The notes: generated from the letters alone by a model not told the origin. A stretch of DNA of 64,000 bases from Metapseudomonas sp043392685 (GCA_043392685.1 JBHZGM010000001.1), one strand, 5' to 3'; counted from the first letter of the stretch, positions 41,636-52,286 are shown. Translations and numbers: made by a program.

Positions 41636-43843
41636 TCAGAACGAGTAGCTGGCGGTCAGGATCGCCGAACGGGCATCGCCGTATTCGATGGCGGAAGAAC
41701 GCGCGTCGGTGCCGGTCTGCTGACGCACACGCTCCACGTAGTCCTTGTCGAACAGGTTGTTCACGTTCAGCTGCAGGTCCAGGTTCTTGCTGACCTTGTA
41801 GCCGACCATGGCGTTGTGCAGCCAGTAGGCATCCAGCTTGGCGGTAGTGCTGGAGCTCACGTTACGCTCGCTCACGTAGCGTGCGCCGTAGCCCAGGGTC
41901 CAGCCTTCCGGCAGCTCGTAGGTGGTCCACAGGTTGAAGGAGCGCGGCGGAGTGTTGCCCAGCGCCTGGCCTTCGCGAGCGATACCAGCGGCTGTGTCGG
42001 CGGCCTTGAGGGTCTCGCTCGACTGGAAGGTGTAGTTGGCGAACACATCCCACTGCTCGGTGATGTGGCCGGTCAGGCCCAGTTCCACACCCTCGACACG
42101 CTGCTTGCCGGCCAGTTGGGTCGAACCATCGGCCATGGTTTCACGTGCATTGGTCTTCTCCACGCGGAACAGCGCGCCGTCCACTTCCAGGCGGCCATCC
42201 AGCAGCTCCCACTTGGTGCCCAGTTCCCAGGTCTCGTTCTTTTCCGGATCCAGGTTCTCGGTGTTCGCGTTCAGGCCGCCACCGTTGGCGGCGATGCCTT
42301 CGGCGGTGGGGTTGAAGGAGTTGCCCCAGGCCACATAGAAGCGACCGTTTTCCACCGGCTTGTAGACCAGGCCGGCGCGGCTGCTGAGCTTCTCGTCCTT
42401 GGAGGTGAAGTCACCGGTCTGCTGGTGGGTCGCATTGAAGGTATCGCTGTGGCCCTTGAACCAGTCGTAGCGCAGGCCGACGTTGAAGTCCCACTGCTCG
42501 TTCAGGGCGATGGTGTCGAAGACATACAGCGCCTTGTCGTCCAGCTGGTTCTCGGTGTAGCCGGTGATGGTCTTGTTGACCGGGCCATCCCAGTGGCCGG
42601 GCGGGTTCGACAGGTCGAAGCCATCCGCCGGGTACAACGCATTGCCCAGGCCGTGGTTGTAGCTCTTGAGGTCGAAGTCCTCGCGGGAAATCTCGGCGCC
42701 GGTGACCAGCTCATGGCCCAGGCCGAAGGTGTCGAAGCTGGCGCGCAGGTTGGTCTGGTTGATCCACATCTCGGTGGTGGTATCGCGGCCGGAAGCCTGC
42801 GGGCCGGCGGGGCGGTAGCGACCCGGCGGGACACCCTGGATGTTCACATGAGAGGCCGAAACGATGGTGTTGCGGTCGATGCGGCTGTAACGGGTCAGGT
42901 TCTGCAGGCGCAGGTTGTCGTTGAAATCGTGCTCGAGGTTCGCGGTGAAGGCGTTCTGCTCGATTTCGTCCTTGTCCAGGTTATCCCAGCCGAAGTAGTC
43001 CTCGCGGCTGACACCGCCGAGCTTCTTGCCATCGCGGGCCGGCACGCCGTAGTCCGGCAGGTTGTCGTCGGTCTGGTGGAAGGCGCTCAGGGTCAGGCGG
43101 GTGGAGTCGTTGAAGCCCAGGCGCAGGGAGGGCGCGACACCCCAGCGCTCGCGGTCGATCTCGTCGCGGCCGGGCACGTCGTTCTCGTGGGCCATCAGGT
43201 TTATACGGAAGGCGCTATTGCTGCCCACGCCTTCCAGCGGCTGGTTCGCATCCAGGGTCAGGCGATGGTAGTTGTCGGTGCCGAGGCCGCCACCCAGCGT
43301 GGTGAAGGCGCGGTCCATGGGCTGCTTGCTGATGATGTTGATGCTGCCACCGGTGGTGCCGGCGCCGCCGAACACCGAGTTCGGGCCCTTGATGACCTCG
43401 ACCTGCTCGATGTTGAAGGTGTCGGTACGGCTGGTCTGGGCGCTGTCGCGCAGGCCGTCGATCTGGATGTTGTTGTTCGCGGAGAAGCCGCGGATGTTGA
43501 TGCTGTCGCCGGAGCCACCGCCACCCTCACCGGCGTTGAAGGTAATGCCGGATACGTTGGACAGCACCTGGCGCAGGCTCAGGGCCTGCTGCTCCTGGAT
43601 CACTTCCTTGGGCACCACGGTGATGGTCTGCGGGGTGTCCAGCAGCGGGGCGGTGTATTTCGCCGAGGAGGATTGATCGACCTTATAGGTCTTCTTTACC
43701 GCCTTGCCATCGACATTCACGCTGTCCAGTTCAATGGCCTGGCCTTGCTCGGCGGCAATCGCCAGACCGGCGGTCGAGAGGGTGGCAATGCCAACGGCGG
43801 ATGCCAGAAGCGCACGCGGCGGCAGATTGTTCTTTTGGTTCAT
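41636..43843 (-). CDS. piuA: TonB-dependent siderophore receptor PiuA
   Basis: 735-residue outer-membrane receptor. Signal peptide to about 33 (VGIATLSTAGLAIAA), a likely TonB box region (IELDSVNVDG), the plug domain (TITVVPKEVIQEQQALSLRQVLSNV; GDSINIRGFSANNNIQIDG) and a 22-strand barrel ending in SYSF with terminal Phe. Catecholate/Cir-Fiu-like receptors of this type take up catechol siderophores and catechol-linked antibiotics. ATG 43843 is preferred to a GTG at 43852 because GGGGAG lies 8-9 bases upstream. In P. aeruginosa the hydroxylase piuC is adjacent; it is not found here. Confidence 0.9.
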   Translation of the reverse strand: MNQKNNLPPRALLASAVGIATLSTAGLAIAAEQGQAIELDSVNVDGKAVKKTYKVDQSSSAKYTAPLLDTPQTITVVPKEVIQEQQALSLRQVLSNVSGITFNAGEGGGGSGDSINIRGFSANNNIQIDGLRDSAQTSRTDTFNIEQVEVIKGPNSVFGGAGTTGGSINIISKQPMDRAFTTLGGGLGTDNYHRLTLDANQPLEGVGSNSAFRINLMAHENDVPGRDEIDRERWGVAPSLRLGFNDSTRLTLSAFHQTDDNLPDYGVPARDGKKLGGVSREDYFGWDNLDKDEIEQNAFTANLEHDFNDNLRLQNLTRYSRIDRNTIVSASHVNIQGVPPGRYRPAGPQASGRDTTTEMWINQTNLRASFDTFGLGHELVTGAEISREDFDLKSYNHGLGNALYPADGFDLSNPPGHWDGPVNKTITGYTENQLDDKALYVFDTIALNEQWDFNVGLRYDWFKGHSDTFNATHQQTGDFTSKDEKLSSRAGLVYKPVENGRFYVAWGNSFNPTAEGIAANGGGLNANTENLDPEKNETWELGTKWELLDGRLEVDGALFRVEKTNARETMADGSTQLAGKQRVEGVELGLTGHITEQWDVFANYTFQSSETLKAADTAAGIAREGQALGNTPPRSFNLWTTYELPEGWTLGYGARYVSERNVSSSTTAKLDAYWLHNAMVGYKVSKNLDLQLNVNNLFDKDYVERVRQQTGTDARSSAIEYGDARSAILTASYSF

Positions 43844-43883
43844 AAGAATCACTCCCCAGTGAATTTGAGGCGCGATTCTATTT

Positions 43884-43902
43884 GCGAATGTTTATCAGTA
43901 AA
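43884..43902 (-). promoter_or_regulatory. Fur box upstream of piuA
   Basis: On the minus strand TTTACTGATAAACATTCGC matches the Fur consensus at about 13 of 19 positions, 41-59 bases before the piuA ATG. It implies iron repression, as known for piuA in P. aeruginosa. Confidence 0.65.
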
Positions 43903-44086
43903 TAAAAACCTACGAAATTTACCCAATCTTTACATTTCTCCGGATCAGGCCGGATTCACTGGATCAGCCAGAGCTGCGAGATAGATCTCGATTCAGGCGC
44001 TATTTTCGGCAATAGAGACGGAAAATCGGAGAAACCAAGCTGCCGCCGCACTGCCTGTCGTCCACCGTGAGGCCAGGTGAGACGCT

Positions 44087-45190
44087 TCAGCGCCAGAGGG
44101 ACGAGGCGTCGATGTCGGCCAGTCTGGCGCAGCCGGTAAGCGCCATGGCCACCTCCAGCTCAGTGCGCAGCAGATGAAGCACATGGGCCACACCGGCAGC
44201 ACCAGCGGTAGCCAGCCCATGAACATAGGGCCGCCCGATCATCACGGCGCTGGCCCCCAGCGCGAGGGCCTTGAGCACATCGGTGCCCCGGCGAATGCCG
44301 CCATCCAACAGGATCGGCACCCTGCCCTGCACCACGCTGGCGATGGCCGGAAGCACATCCAGGGTCGCCGGCATGCTGTCCAGGGTGCGCCCGCCGTGAT
44401 TGGACACCACCAGGCCCGCCACGCCCTGCTCCACGGCCCTTGCCGCGTCCAGGGGGTTCATCACGCCCTTGACCAGCACCGGCAGGTGCGTGAGCGATTG
44501 CAGCCACTCCAGATCCTTCCAGGTGGGAGCATGCTCCAGCAGCGGGCTGCCGAAGAGCGGGCTGGCGCCCGGCTGCGCGACGCTGGGCGGCAGGCTGCGC
44601 ATGCCCTTGAGGTTGACCGCCTCGACGCCCTCCGGCAGGGCGAAGGCCGCGCGCTGTTCGCGGTTGCGCATGCCGCTGACCGGCGCATCCACCGTCACCA
44701 TCAGGGCGCGATAGCCGGCGGTTTCGGCACGCCGCACCAGCTCGCGGGTGAAGTCGCGGTCCGGCTGGATATAAAGCTGGAACCAGAGCGGCGCATGCGC
44801 CGCCTGGGCGATGTCTTCCAGGCTCACGCTGGCCTGGGTGCTGACCACCATGGCCGCGCCCATCGCCGAAGCGCCCAGGACGCTGGCCAGTTCGCCGTCC
44901 GGATGGGCCAGCTTCTGGAAAGCCACGGGGGCGAGGAGGATCGGGTAGTCGAGGTCGAGCCCGCAGAGCCGGAGTCGCGAATGGCCGCCCTGCAGGTTCT
45001 CCAGCACCCGGTTGAGCAGACGCATGCGCCGGAAGGCAGCAAGGTTCTCCGCCAGGGTCAGCTCATCGGCCGCACCACCGTTGAGGTAGGCCCAGGCCGA
45101 AGGCGTCATGCGCTCACGGGCGAAGGCTTCGTAATCGGCAACGGCGACGATTTCGGCGGGTATCTGCGAGAGCTTGGGAAGAGATGTCAT
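44087..45190 (-). CDS. FMN-dependent alpha-hydroxy-acid oxidase/dehydrogenase
   Basis: 367-residue TIM-barrel flavoenzyme of the lactate/glycolate oxidase family. Catalytic His is in SNHGGRTLD, FMN-phosphate contacts in LLDGGIRRGTD, Lys in LVKGV, and substrate-binding Tyr/Asp in LWFQLYIQPDRD and VTVDAPVSGMRNREQR. There is no membrane segment of the LldD type, so a soluble oxidase or dehydrogenase is likelier. The substrate (lactate, mandelate, glycolate) cannot be told. It lies between the intact and the decayed PiuA-like receptors, which is unusual company for this enzyme. Confidence 0.88.
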   Translation of the reverse strand: MTSLPKLSQIPAEIVAVADYEAFARERMTPSAWAYLNGGAADELTLAENLAAFRRMRLLNRVLENLQGGHSRLRLCGLDLDYPILLAPVAFQKLAHPDGELASVLGASAMGAAMVVSTQASVSLEDIAQAAHAPLWFQLYIQPDRDFTRELVRRAETAGYRALMVTVDAPVSGMRNREQRAAFALPEGVEAVNLKGMRSLPPSVAQPGASPLFGSPLLEHAPTWKDLEWLQSLTHLPVLVKGVMNPLDAARAVEQGVAGLVVSNHGGRTLDSMPATLDVLPAIASVVQGRVPILLDGGIRRGTDVLKALALGASAVMIGRPYVHGLATAGAAGVAHVLHLLRTELEVAMALTGCARLADIDASSLWR

Positions 45191-45338
45191 GGCGTAGGTT
45201 GCCCTCCACGGCGGTGCCCGCCGACAGAGCCGACTGACAAGCGTTCGCCAATAAAAGTGGCGCTCATCTTACTGGGGCGGAACAGCCCGGAGAAACTAGG
45301 CCTTGTGCCGCACCGGGTAGCGCGGCACAAGGCAAGAC

Positions 45339-46849
45339 TCAGAACGACAGCGTCGCGGAGAACACGGCTGAGCGGGCATCACCGTACTCGACGGCCGAGG
45401 AACGTGCCGCGTTACCCAGCGTGGTACGCACACGCTCCACATAGTCCTTGTCGAACAGGTTGTTGAGGTTCAGCTGCAAGTCCAGATTCTCGCTGGCCTT
45501 GTAGCCCAGCATGGCGTTGTGCAGCCAATACCCATCCAGCTTGATCCGGTCGTCCGACGAGGTGAGGTTGCGCTCGCTGACATGATGCGTGCCATAACCG
45601 ACACGGACATTGCCCGGCAGGTCATAGGTGGTCCACAGGTTGAAGGAGCGTGGCGGCGTGTTGGCCAAGGCCTGTCCCACGGTTGCAAGGCCCTTCGGGG
45701 TATTGGCGTCCTTGCGGGTTTCACTGTCGAGGTAGGTGAAGTTGGCAAACAGGCTCCACTCGTCGGTGAGCTTGCCGCTGGCCGACAGTTCGAAGCCCTG
45801 TACGCGGCGGTCGCCGGCCAGGGCCGTGGAGCCGTCGGCCATGGTTACCCGCGCATTCGCCTTCTCCACCTGGAAGATGGCGGCATCCAGTTCCAGGCGA
45901 CTGTCCATCAGCTCCCACTTGGTGCCCAACTCCCAGGTTTCGTTCTTTTCCGGGCCGAGCTTCTGGGTCGCTTCGCTGAGGCCTGCACCGGAAGTGGCGA
46001 GGTTCTCCGCCGACGGGTTGAAGGAGTTGCCCCAGGCGACATAGATGCGGCCATTGGCCAACGGCTTGAACACCAGCCCGGCGCGGCTGCTCAGGCGCTC
46101 ATCGCTGGAGCTCAGGCCAAGGGCCAGGGACGGCGCCAGCCCCCAGCGCTGGCGCTCGATCCCTTTGCGCTCGGGCACGTCGTTCTCGTGGGCCATCAGG
46201 TTGAGGCGGAACGCGCTGCCGTTGCCGATGCCGTCCAGCGGCTGGTTGGTGTCCAGGGTAAGGCGGCGGTAGCTATCGGTCCCCAGGCCCGCGCCGATGC
46301 GGGTGAAGGTTTCACCCATCGGTTGCTTGGTGATCTGGTTGACCGTGCCGCCGGTGGTACCCATGCCACCGAATACCGAGTGGGCCCCTTGATCACCTCC
46401 ACCTGCTCGATGTTGAAGGTGTCGGTGCGGTTGTTCTGCGCACTGTCGCGCAGGCCGTCGATCTGCATGCTGGAACTGGCCGAGAAGCCGCGGATGTTGA
46501 TGCTGTCGCCGGAACCCCCGCCGCCCTCGCCGGCGTTGAAGGTGATGCCGGAGACGTTGGACAGAACTTCGCGCAGGCTCAGGGCCTTCTGGTCCTGGAT
46601 CACCTCCTTCGGGACCACGGTGATGGTCTGTGGGGTGTCCAGCAACGGTACCGCGTACTTGACCGAAGCGGAACGCTCGACCTTGTACGCTTTGTCGCGC
46701 TTGCCATCGACAGTCACGCTGTCGAGCTGCATGGCCTTGTCCTGCGCTTCGGCCATGGCTTGACTGCCCTGACTGGTGAGGGCGATGCCGACTGCGGCGG
46801 CCAGCAGGTTGCGCGACGAAAGCTTGAGTGGTGCGGTTTGGTGCTCCAT
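45339..46849 (-). pseudogene. Decayed PiuA-like TonB-dependent receptor
   Basis: A paralogue of the intact receptor at 41636-43843. The N-terminus is good (signal peptide, TonB box region, plug with GDSINIRGFSASSSMQIDG) up to EQVEVIKGP, then one base is missing at about 46380 compared with the intact gene (CCGAG-TGGGCC against CCGAGTTCGGGCC) and the frame shifts. The second piece resumes as GGMGTTGGTVNQITKQP and runs to LSF, but about 230 codons of barrel are missing in frame at about 46110 (ALGL|SSSDERLSS). Net length is 1511 against 2208 bases. Two independent lesions make it non-functional. Confidence 0.92.
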
Positions 46850-46887
46850 GAGAGGTCTCCCCAGTTGAATGGAGAGCGACTCTATTT

Positions 46888-46906
46888 AGGAACGATTATC
46901 ACTAAT
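46888..46906 (-). promoter_or_regulatory. Fur box upstream of the decayed receptor
   Basis: On the minus strand ATTAGTGATAATCGTTCCT matches the Fur consensus at about 12 of 19 positions, including the core TGATAATC. It is conserved in place relative to the piuA site, so the promoter outlived the gene. Confidence 0.65.
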
Positions 46907-46993
46907 AATGGGTCTACGGAGGTTCGGAAACGCCCTTGTTGAGATCGGAAATCCCCTACAACCAAGGTGGTCCTCCACCCCCAGGCAGCAACC

Positions 46994-47092
46994 TTGTGGG
47001 GGCGAATTCATTCGCTAAGGGCAACGCAGTTGCCCCATTGGAATCCTCAGGGCAGTCCTTCGGCCTGCTCAGCGATTGAAATCCCCCCACAG
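46994..47092. repeat. GTGG-type REP doublet element, copy 4
   Basis: ~99 bp. Left end GTGGGGGCGAATTCATTCGC is intact; the right end is mutated (GCGATTGAAATCCCCCCAC). Hairpin 1 is GGGCAAC-GCA-GTTGCCC (perfect, but a different stem from copy 3); hairpin 2 is GCAGTCC-TTC-GGCCTGC with one non-Watson-Crick pair. Located between speC and the decayed receptor. Confidence 0.9.
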
Positions 47093-47120
47093 GGGAAAAC
47101 ACCGCCCAGCCGCGCAAATG

Positions 47121-47149
47121 ACAAGGCCCGCCATGCGGCGGGCCTTGTT
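47121..47149 (-). terminator. Terminator after speC
   Basis: A CAAGGCCCGCC stem pairs with GGCGGGCCTTG around a short loop, 17 bases after the speC stop on the minus strand. T-run is short (TCATTT). Confidence 0.75.
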
Positions 47150-47165
47150 CGAAACGTATTCAGCC

Positions 47166-48329
47166 TTACAGGTAGTAGGCCTTCAGCGGCGGGAAGCCGT
47201 TGAACTCCACTGCGCTGTAGCTGGTGGTGTAGGCGCCGGTGGACAGCCAGTAGAGGCGGTCTTCGGCGGCCAGGTTCAGCGGCAGGCCGTACTTGTAGTT
47301 CTCGTACATGATGTCGGCGCTGTCGCAGGTCGGGCCGGCGATCACCACTTCTTCCACTTCGCCCTTCTTCTCGACCCAGATCGGGAACTTGATGGCCTCG
47401 TCCATGGTTTCGATCAGGCCGGAGAACTTGCCCACGTCGGTGTAGATCCAGCGCTCGACGGCGGTGCGCGACTTGCGCGCCACCAGCACCACTTCGCTGA
47501 CCAGGATGCCGGCGTTGGCGATCAGGGAACGGCCCGGCTCCAGGATGATTTCCGGCAGATCGTCGCCGAAGTCTTCCTTGAGGAAGCGGATGATCTCTTC
47601 GGCGTAGGTTTCCAGGCTGTTGGTGCGCTGGATGTAGTTGGCCGGGAAGCCGCCGCCCATGTTGATCATCTGCAGGGTGATGCCGTCTTCTTCCTTCAGG
47701 CGCTCGAAGATCACCTTGACCTTGGCGATGGCGGCGTCCCAGACGTCGATGTCGCGCTGCTGGCTGCCCACGTGGAAGGACACGCCGTAAGGCACCAGGC
47801 CCAGTTGCTTGGCGAGGACCAGCAGGTCCAGGGCCATGTCCGGGTTGCAGCCGAACTTGCGCGACAGCGGCCAGTCGGCCGAGGTGGAACCCTCGGTGAG
47901 GATGCGCACGTAGACCTTGGAACCCGGTGCGGCCTTGGCGATGTTGCGCAGGTCGGCTTCGGAGTCGGTGGCGAACAGGCGCACGCCCTTCTCATAGAAG
48001 TAGCGGATGTCGCGGGCTTTCTTGATGGTGTTGCCGTAGCTGATGCGCTCCGGGCCGACGCCGGTCTTCATCACCTTGTCCAGCTCATAGATAGAGGCGA
48101 TGTCGAAGTTCGAGCCCTTGTCGCGTAGCAGTTCGGTGATCTCGGTGGCGGGGTTCGCCTTCACCGCGTAGTAGACCTTGGCGAAGGGGAAGCAGCTCAC
48201 CAGCTGGTCGTAGGAATCGGCGATGGTCTGCTTGTCGATCACTACGAACGGGGTTTCTTGCTTGTCGGCGAACGCCTTCATGCGCTGGAAAGTTTCACGC
48301 GAGAAATAGTCTTCGACCTTGATCGACAT
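47166..48329 (-). CDS. speC: Ornithine decarboxylase SpeC (alanine-racemase-fold, PLP)
   Basis: 387-residue eukaryotic-type (fold III) ornithine/lysine decarboxylase, not the large fold-I enzyme of E. coli. PLP Lys is K57 (YYAVKANP), the phosphate loop lies around INMGGGFPANY, and the active-site Cys is in GPTCDSADIM near the C-terminus. It makes putrescine, the first polyamine, in the cytoplasm. ATG 48327-48329 (MSIKVEDYF) is chosen over a longer frame. The length and sequence match SpeC of P. aeruginosa. Confidence 0.95.
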   Translation of the reverse strand: MSIKVEDYFSRETFQRMKAFADKQETPFVVIDKQTIADSYDQLVSCFPFAKVYYAVKANPATEITELLRDKGSNFDIASIYELDKVMKTGVGPERISYGNTIKKARDIRYFYEKGVRLFATDSEADLRNIAKAAPGSKVYVRILTEGSTSADWPLSRKFGCNPDMALDLLVLAKQLGLVPYGVSFHVGSQQRDIDVWDAAIAKVKVIFERLKEEDGITLQMINMGGGFPANYIQRTNSLETYAEEIIRFLKEDFGDDLPEIILEPGRSLIANAGILVSEVVLVARKSRTAVERWIYTDVGKFSGLIETMDEAIKFPIWVEKKGEVEEVVIAGPTCDSADIMYENYKYGLPLNLAAEDRLYWLSTGAYTTSYSAVEFNGFPPLKAYYL

Positions 48330-48816
48330 GCGGGGGACTCCATATGGCAAAACAGACAAAGGTTGTTAGGGGTGGCCCGGTGTTGCGTTGGACAACAGGC
48401 CGGAACGTCTGATCAGTTTCCCCACTTTGGTTCGCCTACTTCCCAAGGCATGTCGCCGAGGATTTTCAGTCTTCCAGGACCTCAAACCTCTCGTCGTCAG
48501 TACTTGAGCCGGATGGATCGTTGCCAGCATGGACGTTCGGGCGCGAACTTTAGGACCACAGGAACCGCAGATCAATCAAAAATTGCCGCTTTGCCGCATC
48601 CCTTTGTCGCATCACCTGTTGAACGTTTCAAATACTCAACAAAGTGCATGGAATACCGCACAAAACAGGATCCACCACCGCCTTCCCCCTTCGATCACCG
48701 CTGACGGTTATGATTCGCCGTCCCGTTCTTTCACGGGCCACTTATTTCGGACGTGCCCCCGGTCCATGGATTGGCCACTGGGGCCCGGTGCCTACCGTTC
48801 CAGGAGTACCCTCGCC
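48330..48816. other. 487-base intergenic region speC / Na+/H+ antiporter
   Basis: Divergent promoters. Toward speC, 48374-48401 can fold into a hairpin (TGTTG/CAACA with flanking GGCC) that would lie in the speC leader. A relatively AT-rich block at 48580-48660 probably contains promoter elements. The last ~100 bases before the antiporter are structured (listed separately). Short open frames cross the region but none resembles a known protein. No RNA gene recognised. Confidence 0.6.
48722..48806 (+). promoter_or_regulatory. Structured 5' leader of the Na+/H+ antiporter gene
   Basis: Three stems occur in sequence: CCCGT/ACGGG (48722-48737, 6-base loop), GCCCC/GGGGC (48755-48784, 20-base insert) and CGGT-GCCT-ACCG (48786-48797). 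The last ends four bases before AGGAG, the antiporter ribosome site. A cis-acting RNA switch is possible; I cannot assign it to a known class by eye. Confidence 0.4.
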
Positions 48817-50091
48817 ATGCTCGATCTCGCTGCGGCGTTCATCGCCCTGACCACCCTGCTCACCTATGTCAATTACCGCTTCATCCGCCTGCCGCCGACC
48901 ATCGGCGTGATGGCCACCGCGCTGGTCTTCTCGCTGATCGCCCAGGGTCTGTCGCTGCTTGGCTATCCGGTGCTGGAAGTGGAAATGCAGGAGATCATCC
49001 GCCGCATCGACTTCTCCGCAGTACTGATGACCTGGTTCCTCCCGGCGCTGCTGTTCGCCGGCGCGCTGCACGTCAACCTCGCCGACTTGCGCAACTACAA
49101 ATGGCCGATCGGCCTGCTCGCCACCCTCGGCGTGCTGATCGCCACCACGGTGATCGGCGTCCTCGCCTACTACACCTTCGCCCTGTTCGGCTGGCACGTG
49201 GACTTCATCTACTGCCTGCTGTTCGGCGCACTGATCTCGCCCACCGACCCGATCGCCGTGCTCGGCATCCTCAAATCGGCCGGCGCGCCGAAGCCGCTGG
49301 CCACCACCATCGTCGGCGAATCGCTGTTCAACGATGGCACCGCGGTTGTGGTGTTCACCATCCTGCTGGGCATCCTGCAGCTCGGCGAAACGCCCACCGT
49401 CAGCGCCACCACCTGGTTGTTCATCCACGAGGCGGTCGGCGGCGTGCTGTTCGGCGCGGCGCTGGGCTACGGGGTGTTCCTGATGATGCGCGGCATCGAC
49501 CAGTACCAGGTGGAGGTCATGCTCACCCTGGCCCTGGTGATCGGCGGGGCGGCATTGGCCGCGCGGCTGCACGTGTCGGCGCCGATCGCCATGGTGGTAG
49601 CCGGCCTGATCATCGGTAACCACGGGCGCAACTACGCGATGTCCGACGAGACCCGCCGCTACATCGACAAGTTCTGGGAGCTGATCGACGAAATCCTCAA
49701 CGCCCTGCTGTTCGCCCTGATCGGCCTGGAGCTGCTCCTGCTGCCGTTCAACTGGCTGCACGTGGTCGCCGCCTTCGCCCTGGGTGGCGCGGTGCTGGTC
49801 TCGCGCCTGCTGACCGTGGCGCCAGCCATCGTGATTCTCCGCCAGCACGCCGCCGGCCGCCGCCAGGTTCCCCGTGGGACCATCCGCATCCTCGCCTGGG
49901 GCGGCCTGCGCGGCGGCGTCTCGGTGGCCCTGGCGCTGTCCCTGCCGCTGGGCGAACAGCGTGACCTGCTGCTGAGCCTGACCTATGTGGTGGTGCTCGC
50001 CTCGATCCTGATCCAGGGCCTGTCCATCGGCCCGCTGGTGCGCTGGATCTACCGAGGCGAAGCCCCGGTGGCGAACACCGAGACGCACTGA
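48817..50091 (+). CDS. NhaP-type (CPA1) sodium/proton antiporter
   Basis: 424-residue membrane protein with about twelve helices. The core transport motif is FGALISPTDPIAVLGILKSAGAP with the double Asp-type ion site (SPTDP), and IVGESLFNDGTAVVVF is the second conserved helix break. CPA1 antiporters exchange cytosolic Na+ (or K+) for protons and aid pH and salt homeostasis. ATG 48817 follows AGGAG by 10 bases. A longer frame running back to 48529 has Pro/Ser-rich, non-membrane sequence and was rejected. Confidence 0.9.
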   Translation: MLDLAAAFIALTTLLTYVNYRFIRLPPTIGVMATALVFSLIAQGLSLLGYPVLEVEMQEIIRRIDFSAVLMTWFLPALLFAGALHVNLADLRNYKWPIGLLATLGVLIATTVIGVLAYYTFALFGWHVDFIYCLLFGALISPTDPIAVLGILKSAGAPKPLATTIVGESLFNDGTAVVVFTILLGILQLGETPTVSATTWLFIHEAVGGVLFGAALGYGVFLMMRGIDQYQVEVMLTLALVIGGAALAARLHVSAPIAMVVAGLIIGNHGRNYAMSDETRRYIDKFWELIDEILNALLFALIGLELLLLPFNWLHVVAAFALGGAVLVSRLLTVAPAIVILRQHAAGRRQVPRGTIRILAWGGLRGGVSVALALSLPLGEQRDLLLSLTYVVVLASILIQGLSIGPLVRWIYRGEAPVANTETH

Positions 50092-50172
50092 AGCCCCGTT
50101 CCGTAGCCAGCGCGCCCCGGCCGCGGCGCGCTGGCTTCGGACTGCTGGTCTCGAAGCGGCCCGGTTTCGCGC

Positions 50173-50178
50173 TATAAT
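50173..50178 (+). promoter_or_regulatory. Promoter -10 of prfC
   Basis: A consensus TATAAT lies 57 bases before the prfC ATG. The -35 region is not clear. Confidence 0.55.
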
Positions 50179-50234
50179 CCCGCGCTTTTCCGGGCCGTCC
50201 GCGCCCCGCCACCGATTCCAACGGGCATCAATCC

Positions 50235-51818
<1,584 letters not shown>

Positions 51819-51830
51819 CGACACCGCCGC

Positions 51831-52212
51831 AGGAGCGAGCTTGCTCGCGAAAAGGGCCCCGCCCATTCGCCAGCAAGCTGGCTCCTACATATTGTGCCCC
51901 TGCACCATCCGGCACGCCCCCTGCCCGCGCTGATCCTGTAGGAGCGAGCTTGCTCGCGAAGCAGCCACATCCATTCGCCAGCAAGCTGGCTCCTACAATG
52001 CGTGCCTTGCACCATCCGGACTGCCTCCCTGCCCGCGCTGATCCTGTAGGAGCGAGCTTGCTCGCGAAGCAGCCCCATCCATTCGCCAGCAAGCTGGCTC
52101 CTACATATTGTGCCCCTGCACCATCCGGCACGCCCCCTGCCCGCGCTGATCCTGTAGGAGCGAGCTTGCTCGCGAAGCAGCCCCATCCATTCGCCAGCAA
52201 GCTGGCTCCTAC
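51831..52212. repeat. Left block of the REP-doublet array (four units)
   Basis: Four copies of an inverted REP pair (GTAGGAGCGAGCTTGCTCGC ... GCCAGCAAGCTGGCTCCTAC) at 51831-51889, 51938-51996, 52046-52104 and 52154-52212. The first lacks the leading GT. Units repeat every ~108 bp including a ~48-bp spacer that is itself conserved (contains GCACCATCCGG and CTGCCCGCGCTG). They lie upstream of the RAYT gene. Confidence 0.95.
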
Positions 52213-52286
52213 ATTACGTCCCCTTGTGCCATCCGGCCTGCTCACGCAACGCTCCCCGTCCCGGTCCGGATAGAGGAGCGCAATCG

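Noticed and set aside
45339..46364. 341-residue frame as an independent outer-membrane protein
   Set aside because: It is the C-terminal remainder of the frameshifted receptor, without signal peptide or TonB box and lacking mid-barrel strands.
48529..48816. N-terminal extension of the Na+/H+ antiporter
   Set aside because: The extension is Pro/Ser/Arg-rich with no membrane segment; a good ribosome site precedes the ATG at 48817.
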